DNA of 64,000 nucleotides, from positions 1 to 64,000 of the forward strand of contig MKSX01000010.1 of NCBI GenBank assembly GCA_001897445.1. The letters run 5' to 3'. Made by a program: the position numbers and the translations under genes. The notes below the pieces were generated by a model, which was not told the DNA's origin, did not search any database, and saw only the letters and a list, made by a program, of their open reading frames with translations. Of this stretch, positions 45,232 to 55,500 are shown piece by piece (position 1 is the stretch's first letter; the number at the start of each line of letters is the position of its first letter). Source of the DNA: Alphaproteobacteria bacterium 33-17 (lineage in GTDB: Bacteria; Pseudomonadota; Alphaproteobacteria; Rickettsiales; 33-17).

Positions 45232-47745
45232 TTATAAATTTTGAATTCGCACTACATTTATATCTACTTCGGATTTTAGTCTAAAGTCACTTCTATAAAA
45301 TAACCTGCTTAAACCACAACTTAATGCCGATGAAACATGTTTTATAATTTGTGGTTTTGGCGCGCTATTTGCTACATTTTCATATTTATATGAAAAATAC
45401 GCATGATTTATTATACTAAATATTGCATAAGTTATCACGCACTGAATATTTAATCTGCCTGGCCAATATTTATATGATATCGCAAACTCTAAAACAAATA
45501 GTGACCAATCAGCTATTTTACCGAAAATTTTAGTCTTATTTTTTAAATGCTCATTAGGTAAATCATTTTTATCTGATGGAATTATATAGTCAGTAAGCCA
45601 CTTATCGTTTTTGAGAATATCACTGCTATTAAGTAACAAGGTTTTTACAGATTTTGAAATCTCATTACTATTTCCTTTATGTACAAAAATTTTAAAATAA
45701 TTATTTTTTTCTTCTACTGGTAAATTTATATTTGCAAAAGCCTCAATGTATATAGGCTTAGGTTTTTTCATCAATTCACTTAGGAGCAGGAGCAGCTCAA
45801 TATTATTATCTATTTCATTTTTATCGGTTTGAAGTTTATTAAATATATACGACAAATTTTGTGCTGTTATTGAGACTGAACCTATTTTCTCAGCCAGCTT
45901 CTCTGTTGTCAGCTTATTTTGTAGGTAAAGCTCTAATATTTTATCAATAGCTTTTTTAGAAGAAGATTTATCAAGAAGCAGTAATATTCTATCATCAATT
46001 ATACTATAAATTTCCAAGGTATTTGCCTGAGGATTTTTATCATTTGCCCACACAGTTAGGAAATTTAGCAATATATCATCATTAAAGCTTCTCAAAACCT
46101 CTAATATATTCTCTACATTGATTTGTAATATTTCTTGTGCAAGTTCTAAGTATGAATGATTATTTGATTTAGCTAAAAACTTTAAAATTACATTATTATC
46201 ATCATTACAGTATTCTTTTAAAAGCTTTCTGATTCTTGCATTATATACTGGTAAATAAGATATTTCACCTCTGTCATATCTACCAAACATATTCTTAATA
46301 TCCGCATCTGAAAAACGTGATAAAATATTTGAAACTAGTAAATTATTTTGAAGAGATTCCATTATATCAACTAAGGGAAAGATATATCTACTATCCCTAT
46401 TATTATTAAAATGATCGAAAATATTTATACTATGACTGAACAACAACTCTCTAAATTGATGTAAATTTTCATAAATATTTTGATGGCAATTTTTATTATG
46501 GATAAGTTTTATAAGATGTATCGCTAACTCTTTTTTAAAATCAGCATCGCGATCAATAAATAACTGAATATTTTCAGTATTATCATTTACCATAATATAA
46601 AGACTTAGGTCTAGAGCCTTAACCCTGTAATCGTTACCTGTAGAAATTAAGGCTTTATATATATCTTGTTTCAAATCAACACCAAAGTCGTTAAAATGCC
46701 TGAATAAAATACCTATCCATGCATTATTTTCTGGCGATTTAGATATATCAAATTCAGATAAAATATTATTCATCATATTATCAACTGAAACTTCTACACC
46801 AAAATGCTTAGAAGCCAGATCTTTGTATAAAAATAAACTTTGAAAGTTGTGATCATTATTTTGTAGTCCATTAATTGTATTTTTAATACTTTCTGTCTTT
46901 GGACTGGCAAATAATGACTCTACAAAGTTACCAAATACTTTCATTCTCGGAAAATATGTAATCAAACGTGTATGATAATAATATCTATTAAGTGGCGTAT
47001 ACCAATTAGGATGTGTTTCATCATTATTATGATGAATTCTTAAATTATAATCCCCAATACTTGCTATATTGTGTATATTTAAAAAATGGTAGATTGGATG
47101 ATAATCATGATTGCTAAATTCTAATGCTTTGACAGTTTTATCATCAAGCGTTTTATGTTGTATGAGCCAATCAAAAAATATCAGTGTTTTATCAGTATAT
47201 GATATACCATTTAAATCACCATCTTTTACCTTAAGATAATAATAATTGTTTTGATAGTAATCAGGTAACTTACTTACCAATATAGATAATCGAAACTTGG
47301 TAAAAATAAAATATTCTAATGAAATATATGAATTATTAACATAATTTTCAATGCTTTCTCTGCTGCTTAAATCCACAGGTGAGAAATAATGAATCAGCAT
47401 TGATAATTTTATAAAATGATGCTTTAGAATATCAAGGTTTTTAATATCTTCACTAACATTTATAAGGTCAGCTGTGAATTTATTTACATAATATGTCTTC
47501 TGTATTTCAGAAAAATTATAAAAATTTCTTTCAATATACTTAATTGTTTTATTTAATTTCAAAGCAAGCTCTTGATGAGAGATGTTTTGTTTTAAATAAT
47601 CTACATTTAACTCTGGAATGTATAGTGATATAAAAGTTTGACTTTTATCATTATCAAAAAGACTAATGTTTTGTTCAAAAAAACTCTGAGTATTTTCGAG
47701 GGTCTTCTCATATTTATTGCAATCCAAGCTTTTAAGAACTTTCAT
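45232..47745 (-). CDS. Large hypothetical protein, C-terminal part of a frameshifted gene
   Basis: Not recognised. The 837-residue frame starting at the ATG at 47745 has no ribosome binding site. Its reading frame stays open for 59 more codons upstream, to 47922, where it meets the stop of the 121-residue frame at 47922-48287. Adding one base to the T7 run (47924-47930) joins the two into one protein of about 1,018 residues. The protein is helical, rich in Asn, Ile, Leu and Lys, with a hydrophobic region near the end (WSLFVLEFAISYKYW and VITYAIFSIINHAYF). No signal peptide is seen. Function unknown. Confidence 0.6.
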   Translation of the reverse strand: MKVLKSLDCNKYEKTLENTQSFFEQNISLFDNDKSQTFISLYIPELNVDYLKQNISHQELALKLNKTIKYIERNFYNFSEIQKTYYVNKFTADLINVSEDIKNLDILKHHFIKLSMLIHYFSPVDLSSRESIENYVNNSYISLEYFIFTKFRLSILVSKLPDYYQNNYYYLKVKDGDLNGISYTDKTLIFFDWLIQHKTLDDKTVKALEFSNHDYHPIYHFLNIHNIASIGDYNLRIHHNNDETHPNWYTPLNRYYYHTRLITYFPRMKVFGNFVESLFASPKTESIKNTINGLQNNDHNFQSLFLYKDLASKHFGVEVSVDNMMNNILSEFDISKSPENNAWIGILFRHFNDFGVDLKQDIYKALISTGNDYRVKALDLSLYIMVNDNTENIQLFIDRDADFKKELAIHLIKLIHNKNCHQNIYENLHQFRELLFSHSINIFDHFNNNRDSRYIFPLVDIMESLQNNLLVSNILSRFSDADIKNMFGRYDRGEISYLPVYNARIRKLLKEYCNDDNNVILKFLAKSNNHSYLELAQEILQINVENILEVLRSFNDDILLNFLTVWANDKNPQANTLEIYSIIDDRILLLLDKSSSKKAIDKILELYLQNKLTTEKLAEKIGSVSITAQNLSYIFNKLQTDKNEIDNNIELLLLLSELMKKPKPIYIEAFANINLPVEEKNNYFKIFVHKGNSNEISKSVKTLLLNSSDILKNDKWLTDYIIPSDKNDLPNEHLKNKTKIFGKIADWSLFVLEFAISYKYWPGRLNIQCVITYAIFSIINHAYFSYKYENVANSAPKPQIIKHVSSALSCGLSRLFYRSDFRLKSEVDINVVRIQNL

Positions 47746-47921
47746 TAAAATATATAAGTTAGCTCTTACTTTTTCCTGATTACAAAAATATCTGGAATAA
47801 TCAATAATATCATTTAGTTTAAATTCAATGAAATTGCCGCTTGTAATAGCCGCAATAATAGTATCAAAATCGCCAATATAATTTAAAATCTGCTCAAACT
47901 TATTAGAATTACTGTATATGC

Positions 47922-48287
47922 CTAAAAAAACTCATATTCTGTTAGCAGCTCAAAGCACTTTAAAGAAAAATTTGCAGAACTTTTATTAAATACTTTTTGT
48001 ATTAAATTATCGTCATCAAGCTGAGCAACAAGCACACCTAAAGTTTCAGCACATTCATATAATTCCTCATCACCTTCGAGTGCTTCAATATGTTCAATAA
48101 GTAAGTTAGCAAAACGTAATTTATTTTGAATACTCACATTATTGGTACTGTATAACCTATAAAGTACTATTACATTGTTAATATTATAACTGTCAGCGTT
48201 AAGTAAGGTCTCAAGTTCTAATCTGGGATTGAATAAATGGTCGTTTTCACTAAGTTTAGTATAGTATTCACGAATAGATGCGAGCAT
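47922..48287 (-). CDS. Hypothetical protein, N-terminal part of a frameshifted gene
   Basis: 121-residue frame beginning MLASIREYYTKLSEN, with AGG bases 11 bases before the ATG. It ends at a TAG inside the run GAGTTTTTTTAGG. One extra T would carry the reading into the frame that continues without a stop through the 837-residue frame at 45232-47745. Helical, acidic, no known domain. It lies 47 bases after tlc on the same strand, so it may be part of the ileS-gpsA-yihY-tlc transcript. The split could be a real lesion, a phase-variable tract or a sequencing error. Confidence 0.55.
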   Translation of the reverse strand: MLASIREYYTKLSENDHLFNPRLELETLLNADSYNINNVIVLYRLYSTNNVSIQNKLRFANLLIEHIEALEGDEELYECAETLGVLVAQLDDDNLIQKVFNKSSANFSLKCFELLTEYEFF

Positions 48288-48334
48288 TTGTTTGCCTGTT
48301 ACAAACTGTTATAAATTTCTAAAATGATTAAATA

Positions 48335-49783
48335 CTAATGATGGCTATGACCATTTTTTGCTATTTTGCTATAAATTCTGTTAAGTTTTTTAACAGATGT
48401 TACCCACATAATTAAAATTAGATATACAATAACCATTACGCTAAATGTCATTCCGGCAATAAGAGCTGTTTGGAAGAAAATAAGCAGAATAGATTGTATC
48501 AACGCAGCTGTTGTATCTGAAAGTCTCATGCCAACAACGTCTACTGCCGCTTTACCTTTAGTTTTAATTTCTTCATCGGCAGCAATAAATGCCATCTCTT
48601 TTGTAGGGTCGAATAATCCATATTTAGATGCCTTCATGAGTATTATCTGGCACATACCAAGACCTACAATAAACTGCGTAGCATTAACATGAAAAATAGA
48701 TTGAGCATATGGCTCAATACTGTCTTTAAAGATTAAACTTAAAAAGAAAAACACACTCGTCATAATAACAACAATTGGTGTTGTTATTGCAGCAGCATAC
48801 CAGCTAAATTTCCTGAGAATATGGCTACCAAACATCATAATAACAATAGATGCATACCCCATATACTGAGTAAACGAACCCATAAACTTAGCATAATTAT
48901 TTTGTTCAGGGTAAAGTTGTCTAATATTAGCCTTCCACTGAACCTCAATCATATTATTGATCATTCCATAAGCTAAAACCATACCGAAAATATATAACAA
49001 GTATTTGGAACTTAAAATAATCTTAAGGCTTTTAAATACTGATAAATTTGTTTTAGGTGCAGTTTTAGAATTATCGACTTCTAAAAGCTTATTTGAAATA
49101 AAATATGTTGTCATATTAAGTAATATCATGAAAACAATAATTGCCAGGTTAAATTCAATAACATTTTCAGTATATTTGGCACTTACCTTAATTACTGAAC
49201 CTGCCATTACCAAAGCAAAATTACCAAGTAATGCAAGAGTTGGGTAAATTCTTTTTGCTTCTTCTGAAGAGGTTACTTTATTGGCAAACTGCCAGAAACT
49301 AAGTACTGTTACAATTGGACCCCATAGTTCAACGACTACAGCAAAAATGGCATATGTCCATTTTCCATAAAGCTTTAACCACCATTTAAGTTTAGGATAT
49401 GTAGCAATTAACATATCAATGTTATCAGGATCTGGATGAAGAATATGAGTATTGGGATAAACAAAAAGTAAGAATACTGAAAAAATCACTAAAAACATTA
49501 GCTTAATAAAATAAAATATCCTATCGCTTGGAATAATATTAGTAAGCTTTGTATATGCAAGGGTAAATAAAACAGCGCAAGGAAGCACCAAATATAAATC
49601 GATAAAACTTAAAGCTTCAGCACCAATATTTGGAACAATTATAGTATCTTTAAGAGATCTTAAAGTGGCATGTATATATAAAATACCAAACATTAGGATG
49701 CTAAGTAAGCAAAATTTACCAAGCTCTTTCTTTTTAACTGGGAAAACAAACTCAATAATAGATAAAAGTCGACTGTTATTCAT
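48335..49783 (-). CDS. tlc: ATP/ADP translocase (nucleotide transporter)
   Basis: Inner-membrane antiporter of the TLC family that imports host ATP in exchange for ADP, or another nucleotide in paralogues. The 482-residue protein has about twelve membrane segments and the family start KKKELGKFCLLSILMFGILY followed by TLRSLKDTIIV. Also visible are ELWGPIVTVLSFWQFAN near residue 153, IKTKGKAAVDVVGMRL near 407, and a His-rich tail. Such carriers mark obligate intracellular bacteria (Rickettsiales, Chlamydiae and relatives). It overlaps yihY by 8 bases. Whether it carries ATP/ADP or other nucleotides cannot be told from sequence. Confidence 0.93.
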   Translation of the reverse strand: MNNSRLLSIIEFVFPVKKKELGKFCLLSILMFGILYIHATLRSLKDTIIVPNIGAEALSFIDLYLVLPCAVLFTLAYTKLTNIIPSDRIFYFIKLMFLVIFSVFLLFVYPNTHILHPDPDNIDMLIATYPKLKWWLKLYGKWTYAIFAVVVELWGPIVTVLSFWQFANKVTSSEEAKRIYPTLALLGNFALVMAGSVIKVSAKYTENVIEFNLAIIVFMILLNMTTYFISNKLLEVDNSKTAPKTNLSVFKSLKIILSSKYLLYIFGMVLAYGMINNMIEVQWKANIRQLYPEQNNYAKFMGSFTQYMGYASIVIMMFGSHILRKFSWYAAAITTPIVVIMTSVFFFLSLIFKDSIEPYAQSIFHVNATQFIVGLGMCQIILMKASKYGLFDPTKEMAFIAADEEIKTKGKAAVDVVGMRLSDTTAALIQSILLIFFQTALIAGMTFSVMVIVYLILIMWVTSVKKLNRIYSKIAKNGHSHH

Positions 49784-50624
49784 TGGTTTTATTCATAAAA
49801 TTAATAAAATGATAATTAAATTCTGCACCGAATATCAGTGTTATATTATTAATATAGAAAAAAAGCAATGTAATAATTATACCCTCTAATCCACCATATA
49901 TCAGATTAACCTGTGTAAAGTTCTGAATATAAAGAGAAAGCAGCTTACTTGAGAGTGACCAAGAAATTGTCACTATTAATGATCCTGGTATAACCTGCAT
50001 TAAAGTTTGCTTTTTATTGGGTATAAAGTAGTAAAGTGCTGATATTGCAATAAAAATTATAATAAATAAGCCAAAGTTTCTAAAGAAATATATGGTTGGT
50101 ATAATTATAGGCTGAATTTTAAAGTATTCTGCAAACTTAAATAAAAATGGCGGAATAATAATAAGAAGCGCCATAATTAATAAAACACATGCGGTAAACG
50201 CCAGGAATTGTAGGATTGAAAGCATTCTACGAAGTAAATATGCAGGAGGAGTATTAACTCTATAAGATCTGTTAAAAAATGTTCTTAACCCCTCAAAAGA
50301 TGATGATGCAGTCCATATAGCACCTAAAATAGCAATAGTCATAATGCTTTCAGGGGGTCCTGATATTATCTCATTAATTCTTGGTAGTAGAAAATTTTGT
50401 ACATGGTCTGGAGCATTATCTACGAAACTTCTAATAAATTCTTTAGATACTTCTAACTCTCCAACCATACCAGCAAGCGATATAAGAAGCACCATAAATG
50501 GGAAAATCGCTAATATGGTTATAAATGCCATGTAGCCAGCATGCTCAATTCCATCATTATTCACAAAATCACTAATTGATTTAGCAAAAAGAGTTGGGAT
50601 TTTTTTAAAAATCAGTCTAAGCAC
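49776..50624 (-). CDS. YihY/BrkB family inner-membrane protein
   Basis: 282-residue polytopic protein of the YihY (formerly mis-named RNase BN) family, starting at GTG immediately after the gpsA stop. Family features: HAGYMAFITILAIFPFMVLL near residue 28, then the loop WTASSSFEGLRTFFNRSYRV near 107-126, and six membrane segments in all. Function not established; suggested roles include transport. It overlaps tlc by 8 bases, placing it between gpsA and tlc in a tightly packed operon. Confidence 0.88.
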   Translation of the reverse strand: MLRLIFKKIPTLFAKSISDFVNNDGIEHAGYMAFITILAIFPFMVLLISLAGMVGELEVSKEFIRSFVDNAPDHVQNFLLPRINEIISGPPESIMTIAILGAIWTASSSFEGLRTFFNRSYRVNTPPAYLLRRMLSILQFLAFTACVLLIMALLIIIPPFLFKFAEYFKIQPIIIPTIYFFRNFGLFIIIFIAISALYYFIPNKKQTLMQVIPGSLIVTISWSLSSKLLSLYIQNFTQVNLIYGGLEGIIITLLFFYINNITLIFGAEFNYHFINFMNKTNE

Positions 50625-51551
50625 CTATATTAATCCTTTTGGTAAATTTAGTTGTTCTTTATTTACGATAATTCTATGTAATTTATAGATTAATTCAAAA
50701 TTAGCAATATGGTTTCCAAGTTTATCAGATATAATTTTAAGCGCGACAAGCCCTTCTACCGTGTCTGACGGCTCTGGGTTCTCTTCAAAATTATAACCAA
50801 ACCTAAAATTTCTGGAGGTTTTACCGCCGCATGTTAAAAACAAGTCACCTATTCCTGCTGGTTCAAAAATTGTAGCTGCTTTTCCATCATATTTTTCCAG
50901 CAATTTTTGTAGCTCTAAAGTAGCTTTGGTTAGATATGCCGCCATAGTATTTTCGCTATTATACTTTTTAGAAATATAACCTGCCCCAATAGCATAAATA
51001 TTTTTAAGCGCCCCTAAAAGCTGAGTACCTATAATATCGTCTGTATATTTTAAGAGGAATGTATCTGTAGAAAACTTACTTGCAATTTGCTCAAATTCTT
51101 TATGTTTTGACGCCAAACTTGTTACAGTTGGTAATTTTTTTGCCACCTCTAAAGCAAAATTAGGACCACTAAGAACTGCAATTTTACTATTTGGTAAAAT
51201 TTGACTAGCCAGGTCACTGTAAAATCCTAAATTTGATTTAGCAAATCCCTTAGAGCATAACACAATATTTTGAGGATTAAACGGCTTAATTTGCTGTAAA
51301 ATATCTTCTAAAGCACTTGAAGGAACAGCTATAAAAACAATTTCAGAAACTTTTATAGCATGCTCTAAATCACTTGTAATATCAATGTTTTCAGGCAGTT
51401 TTATTTCAGGAAGATATTTTGAGTTACAACTAGTATGCTTCATATTATCTGCATATTCTTTATCCCTATGCCAAAGCATAACTTTTTGCTTTTCTGCAAA
51501 AGAAATACTTAAAGCCGTCCCCCATGATCCTGCGCCTAAAACTGCAATCAT
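50625..51551 (-). CDS. gpsA: Glycerol-3-phosphate dehydrogenase [NAD(P)+]
   Basis: Makes sn-glycerol 3-phosphate from dihydroxyacetone phosphate for phospholipid synthesis. The 308-residue protein has the Rossmann start MIAVLGAGSWGTALSI, VLCSKGFAKSN, LSGPNFALEVAKKLPT near residue 130, the GALKNIYAIGAGY catalytic Lys region near 180, and EPAGIGDLFLTCGGKTSRN. Start and stop codons abut ileS and yihY exactly. It allows lipid synthesis from glycolytic intermediates, possibly host-derived. Confidence 0.95.
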   Translation of the reverse strand: MIAVLGAGSWGTALSISFAEKQKVMLWHRDKEYADNMKHTSCNSKYLPEIKLPENIDITSDLEHAIKVSEIVFIAVPSSALEDILQQIKPFNPQNIVLCSKGFAKSNLGFYSDLASQILPNSKIAVLSGPNFALEVAKKLPTVTSLASKHKEFEQIASKFSTDTFLLKYTDDIIGTQLLGALKNIYAIGAGYISKKYNSENTMAAYLTKATLELQKLLEKYDGKAATIFEPAGIGDLFLTCGGKTSRNFRFGYNFEENPEPSDTVEGLVALKIISDKLGNHIANFELIYKLHRIIVNKEQLNLPKGLI

Positions 51552-54500
51552 CTATGCTTTCTCGATATATATATTAGCTTTCATTTCGCCAAGCTTATAC
51601 TCTTTAGCATTGTCGTGCATTATAAAACTTACTTTGCTAAGTGTCTGAGTTTCAATGTAACCTAAATGCTTTTCTATAGCTTTTTTGTACTCATCAGAGC
51701 ATTCAGCAAATACGCTGGCATTATCAGTAATATTTAAATTTATATCTTTTCTGATCTGCTGAATTATCCTGATAAAGTCACGAGTTATACCTTCTTCAAA
51801 TAATTCTTCGGTAATATTTAAGTCCATAATAACCACAGCATCTTGCGATGAAAGACTGCTTGAAGATTTATTATCAGTTGGTACTAATGTAAGCTCAAGT
51901 TCATCCTTTTCAATTACAAACTCTCCTACCCCTACTCTACCATCTTCTAAAAGCTTCCAGTTTCCTTGCTTAACTTCTTTTGTAATATCTTTCATCTGAG
52001 CTGCAAGTCTCTTAGCAAGAACTGGGAAGTTAATTTTTAGATTTTGTGTTGCAAGACCTTCAAAACTATCTGAAAAATCTACATTTTTAACATTAAGTTC
52101 GTCTTTGATCAAGTCCACCATGCTTTCAATACCAGGATTTTTACCTGCAAGTTTAATACTTCTAAGTGGCTGACGAATTCTTATGTTATTTGTATTTCTG
52201 ATAAAGTGACCAGAGTTACAAATATCACGAACTTTATCCATTTGTTTCTCGAGTAAGTCATCAAATGGAATTTGTTTATAATCAGGTAAATCTGTTAAAT
52301 GCACACTTTCTTCAGCTTTAGACAAATCAAATTTCTGAAGCGTACCATAGATCGCCTCACTTAGAAGCGGAAGCAATGATGCCATAGATTTAACAACTGT
52401 TACTAAGCATGTAAATAAAGTATTATAAGCTTCTAATTTATCGCTATCATGCTCACTTTTCCAGAACCTTGGTCTGTTTCTTCTGATGTACCAGTTATTA
52501 AGTGTTTCAAAGAAATTTTGTACAGCTATGCATGCTTCAGCAGTATTATAAGAATCCATTGACTCTTCGATTTTTTTAACAGTCGAGTGAAGTTTAGAAA
52601 TAATGTATTTATCAATAGGATTTTGGCTTTCAAAGCTTAATTTTGGTGATATTTTATCGGCATTTGCATATAGCGTAAAGAAATGCACAGCATTCCATAT
52701 AGGCTTTATTACTAAACGCTGAACATCCTTAAGCATGTTCCCACTTTTATCAATTAAAAGCTCCTGCCCGCGCATTACAGGCGATGAAAGCATAAGCCAT
52801 CTGAGCGTATCTGCCCCATATTCCGCAAATATATCCATAGGATCAGCGTAGTTATTCAGTCTCTTAGAAAGCTTTTGACCTTTTTCATCTAAGATAACGC
52901 CATGGCATATACAGTTTAAAAATGGTGGTCTGTCAAAAAGAGCAGTAGAAAGAACCATTAACGTATAGAACCAACCCCTTGTTTGAGCTACATATTCTAC
53001 AATGAAATCGGCTGGTGAGTTTTTCTCAAACCATTCTTTATTTTCAAACGGGTAATGAACTTGTGCATATGGCATTGAACCGCTTTCAAACCAGCAGTCA
53101 AATACATCTTCTACACGTACCATCATAGATTTGCCTGTAGGATCATCTGGATTTGGTCTTGTAAGCTCATCAATATAAGGTTTGTGAAGGTCTTTAACTT
53201 CTACACCAAAAGCTTCCTGTAATTCTTTGATAGATCCATAAACTTCAATTCTTGGATATTTAGGATCATTTGACATCCATACAGGAATTGGCGTACCCCA
53301 GAATCTGTTACGGCTGATCGACCAGTCTCTTGCGTTTTCTAACCAGTTACCAAATACACCGTCTTTAATATGCCCAGGTATCCAGTTAATTTGCTGGTTA
53401 AGCTCTACCATACGGTTTTTAAATTTTGTGACTTCTACATACCAGGATGGAACTGCTTTAAAAATTAAAGGAGTATCTGTTCTCCAGCAATGTGGATAGT
53501 TATGGATAAACTGCTCAGTTTTAAGCCATAAACCTTTAAGTTTTAATGCTTTTATTACTTCATCAATTGCATCAAATACCTGCATACCTTCAAAATCAGA
53601 TACCTCGGACGTAAACTTACCGCGATTATCAACTGGGCAAACAAGCTGTATATTTTCTTTTTCGCAAAGTACTTGGTCGTCTTCACCAAAGCCTGGCGCT
53701 AAGTGAACTATACCAGTACCATCACCTTCTGTTACAAATTCACCAACTAACACTCTAAATGCATTTTCATGGCTTTTGAAATAGTCAAAAAGTGGCTCAT
53801 AATTAAAATTTTGCAGATCACTACCAATTACTTTTCCAAGAACTTCAGGATCTTCACCAAGTTCCTTTTTGTATTGAGAAATTGAGCTTGTAGCAATTAA
53901 AACGGCTCTGTCGTTATATTTTACAGCCGAATACTCAATTTCACCGCCTACTGCTAATGCAAGGTTAGATGGAAGTGTCCATGGGGTTGTGGTCCATGCT
54001 AGAATATATAAATCTTCCTGAATATTTAGTGTAGATGGCTTTTGCTTTAACTTAAACATTACAGTTGCAGATTTATCAGCTCTTTCTCTGTATGAGTTAT
54101 CAAGCCTAGTTTCAAAGTTTGAAAGTGGCGTTTCACACGCCCATGAGTATGGCATAACGCGCATTGACTGATAAACTAAGCCTTTATCATAAAGCTGCTT
54201 AAATGCCCATAAAACTGATTCCATAAACGGAGTGTCCATTGTTTTATAGTCATTTTCAAAGTCTACCCATCTGGCTTGACGGCTTACGTAATTTTCCCAT
54301 TCCTTGGTATATTTAAGAACTGAAGTACGGCAGTGATTGTTAAATTTATCGATTCCATATTCTATAATATTACCACGACCTGATATACCAAGCTCTTTCT
54401 CAGCGCCCATTTCCGCAGGGAGTCCATGACAATCCCAACCAAATCTACGCTCCACTTTAAAACCTTTTTGGGTTTGGTAGCGAGCTACAGTATCTTTTAC

Positions 54501-54713
54501 AAAACCTGTAAGCAAATGCCCATAATGTGGCAGACCATTAGCAAATGGAGGACCATCATAAAAAATATAATCAGTTTTTTTGCCAGCAATATTTTTATCT
54601 CTAAAATTTACTGATTTTTCAAATACTTTTAGATTTTTCCAGTAACTTAAAACTTCTAATTCTATGTTATTAAAATTAGGGGATGATGATAAACTTTTAT
54701 ATTCCGTAAACAT
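51552..54713 (-). CDS. ileS: Isoleucyl-tRNA synthetase, eukaryote-like (IleS2) type
   Basis: Class I synthetase charging tRNA-Ile, with an editing domain. From the ATG at 54713 it has 1,053 residues (a GTG four codons upstream is in frame). HIGH-type motif GLPHYGHLLTG near residue 58; editing-domain sequence ILAWTTTPWTLPSN near 240; KMSKS-type motif QKLSKRLNNYADP near 610. The KLSKRL form and the long C-terminal region mark the IleS2 group shared with eukaryotes and usually insensitive to mupirocin; Rickettsia species carry this type. First gene of ileS-gpsA-yihY-tlc. Confidence 0.95.
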   Translation of the reverse strand: MFTEYKSLSSSPNFNNIELEVLSYWKNLKVFEKSVNFRDKNIAGKKTDYIFYDGPPFANGLPHYGHLLTGFVKDTVARYQTQKGFKVERRFGWDCHGLPAEMGAEKELGISGRGNIIEYGIDKFNNHCRTSVLKYTKEWENYVSRQARWVDFENDYKTMDTPFMESVLWAFKQLYDKGLVYQSMRVMPYSWACETPLSNFETRLDNSYRERADKSATVMFKLKQKPSTLNIQEDLYILAWTTTPWTLPSNLALAVGGEIEYSAVKYNDRAVLIATSSISQYKKELGEDPEVLGKVIGSDLQNFNYEPLFDYFKSHENAFRVLVGEFVTEGDGTGIVHLAPGFGEDDQVLCEKENIQLVCPVDNRGKFTSEVSDFEGMQVFDAIDEVIKALKLKGLWLKTEQFIHNYPHCWRTDTPLIFKAVPSWYVEVTKFKNRMVELNQQINWIPGHIKDGVFGNWLENARDWSISRNRFWGTPIPVWMSNDPKYPRIEVYGSIKELQEAFGVEVKDLHKPYIDELTRPNPDDPTGKSMMVRVEDVFDCWFESGSMPYAQVHYPFENKEWFEKNSPADFIVEYVAQTRGWFYTLMVLSTALFDRPPFLNCICHGVILDEKGQKLSKRLNNYADPMDIFAEYGADTLRWLMLSSPVMRGQELLIDKSGNMLKDVQRLVIKPIWNAVHFFTLYANADKISPKLSFESQNPIDKYIISKLHSTVKKIEESMDSYNTAEACIAVQNFFETLNNWYIRRNRPRFWKSEHDSDKLEAYNTLFTCLVTVVKSMASLLPLLSEAIYGTLQKFDLSKAEESVHLTDLPDYKQIPFDDLLEKQMDKVRDICNSGHFIRNTNNIRIRQPLRSIKLAGKNPGIESMVDLIKDELNVKNVDFSDSFEGLATQNLKINFPVLAKRLAAQMKDITKEVKQGNWKLLEDGRVGVGEFVIEKDELELTLVPTDNKSSSSLSSQDAVVIMDLNITEELFEEGITRDFIRIIQQIRKDINLNITDNASVFAECSDEYKKAIEKHLGYIETQTLSKVSFIMHDNAKEYKLGEMKANIYIEKA

Positions 54714-54888
54714 GATTTTTAGCACTATAAAATTAAATTATTAGCCATATTTTTAAGGCTAATTGGCTTAATTGTCAATATATAGCCTAAGTTAGAGATA
54801 AATAAAGCTACTGTATTCATTAATTACTTGAAGTTTTTGAAATTTATATTTATACATGCATATACCCTGATATAACAAAAGGAATAAT

Positions 54889-55479
54889 ATGTTAATTCAA
54901 TTGATTCACTGTGAATCCTTTACGCACTTAAATAGCGAAAATATACAAAAACTTGCTATACAACATGATGAAATGTATCAAGGGTTTAACCTTCACACAA
55001 AAATTTTATTTAATGATTCTATTGAACTAATACCAGAATATGTCAAATTTTTAAAATCATTACCTGTAACATATCCTGATTTTCAAAAAATACAGTTATT
55101 TTTATATGCATACAACTCAAATACTACAAAAGTTCAAGAAAATTTACAGTACTTACTATCCCAAAATACATTTACTTCACAAGAATTTCAAATTTTAGAA
55201 AAATATGATGGCGTTATTAATAAATCCTGTCCAATAACGTATATAAGATCACAACTTGCTTTTCTAAAACTTATTAATAAAAAAGAATATATTACATTTT
55301 ATGACGGCTTAAGACTGGTAAATATGATAAAGTCTGGAGTTGAATTTACATATGAAAATATTTTTGCAATGCTTAATTTAATAAAACATAGTTACGAAGA
55401 TTATTTAAAAAATATTCAGAATTCTCCAAGCTATTTTTCATGTAATTCATATTATAATCATTCAATGGAAGAAATATAA
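54889..55479 (+). CDS. Hypothetical protein
   Basis: Not recognised. 196-residue polar, helical protein beginning MLIQLIHCESFTHLNSENIQ, with AAAAGGAATAAT before the ATG, a good ribosome binding site. No signal peptide or membrane segment; four cysteines, scattered. The tail is rich in Tyr, Ser and Asn. It is followed 21 bases later by a 50-residue frame on the same strand. It is divergent from ileS, so it probably has its own promoter in the 175-base gap. Confidence 0.55.
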   Translation: MLIQLIHCESFTHLNSENIQKLAIQHDEMYQGFNLHTKILFNDSIELIPEYVKFLKSLPVTYPDFQKIQLFLYAYNSNTTKVQENLQYLLSQNTFTSQEFQILEKYDGVINKSCPITYIRSQLAFLKLINKKEYITFYDGLRLVNMIKSGVEFTYENIFAMLNLIKHSYEDYLKNIQNSPSYFSCNSYYNHSMEEI

Positions 55480-55500
55480 TTTTTACAAAGAACTTATAAT

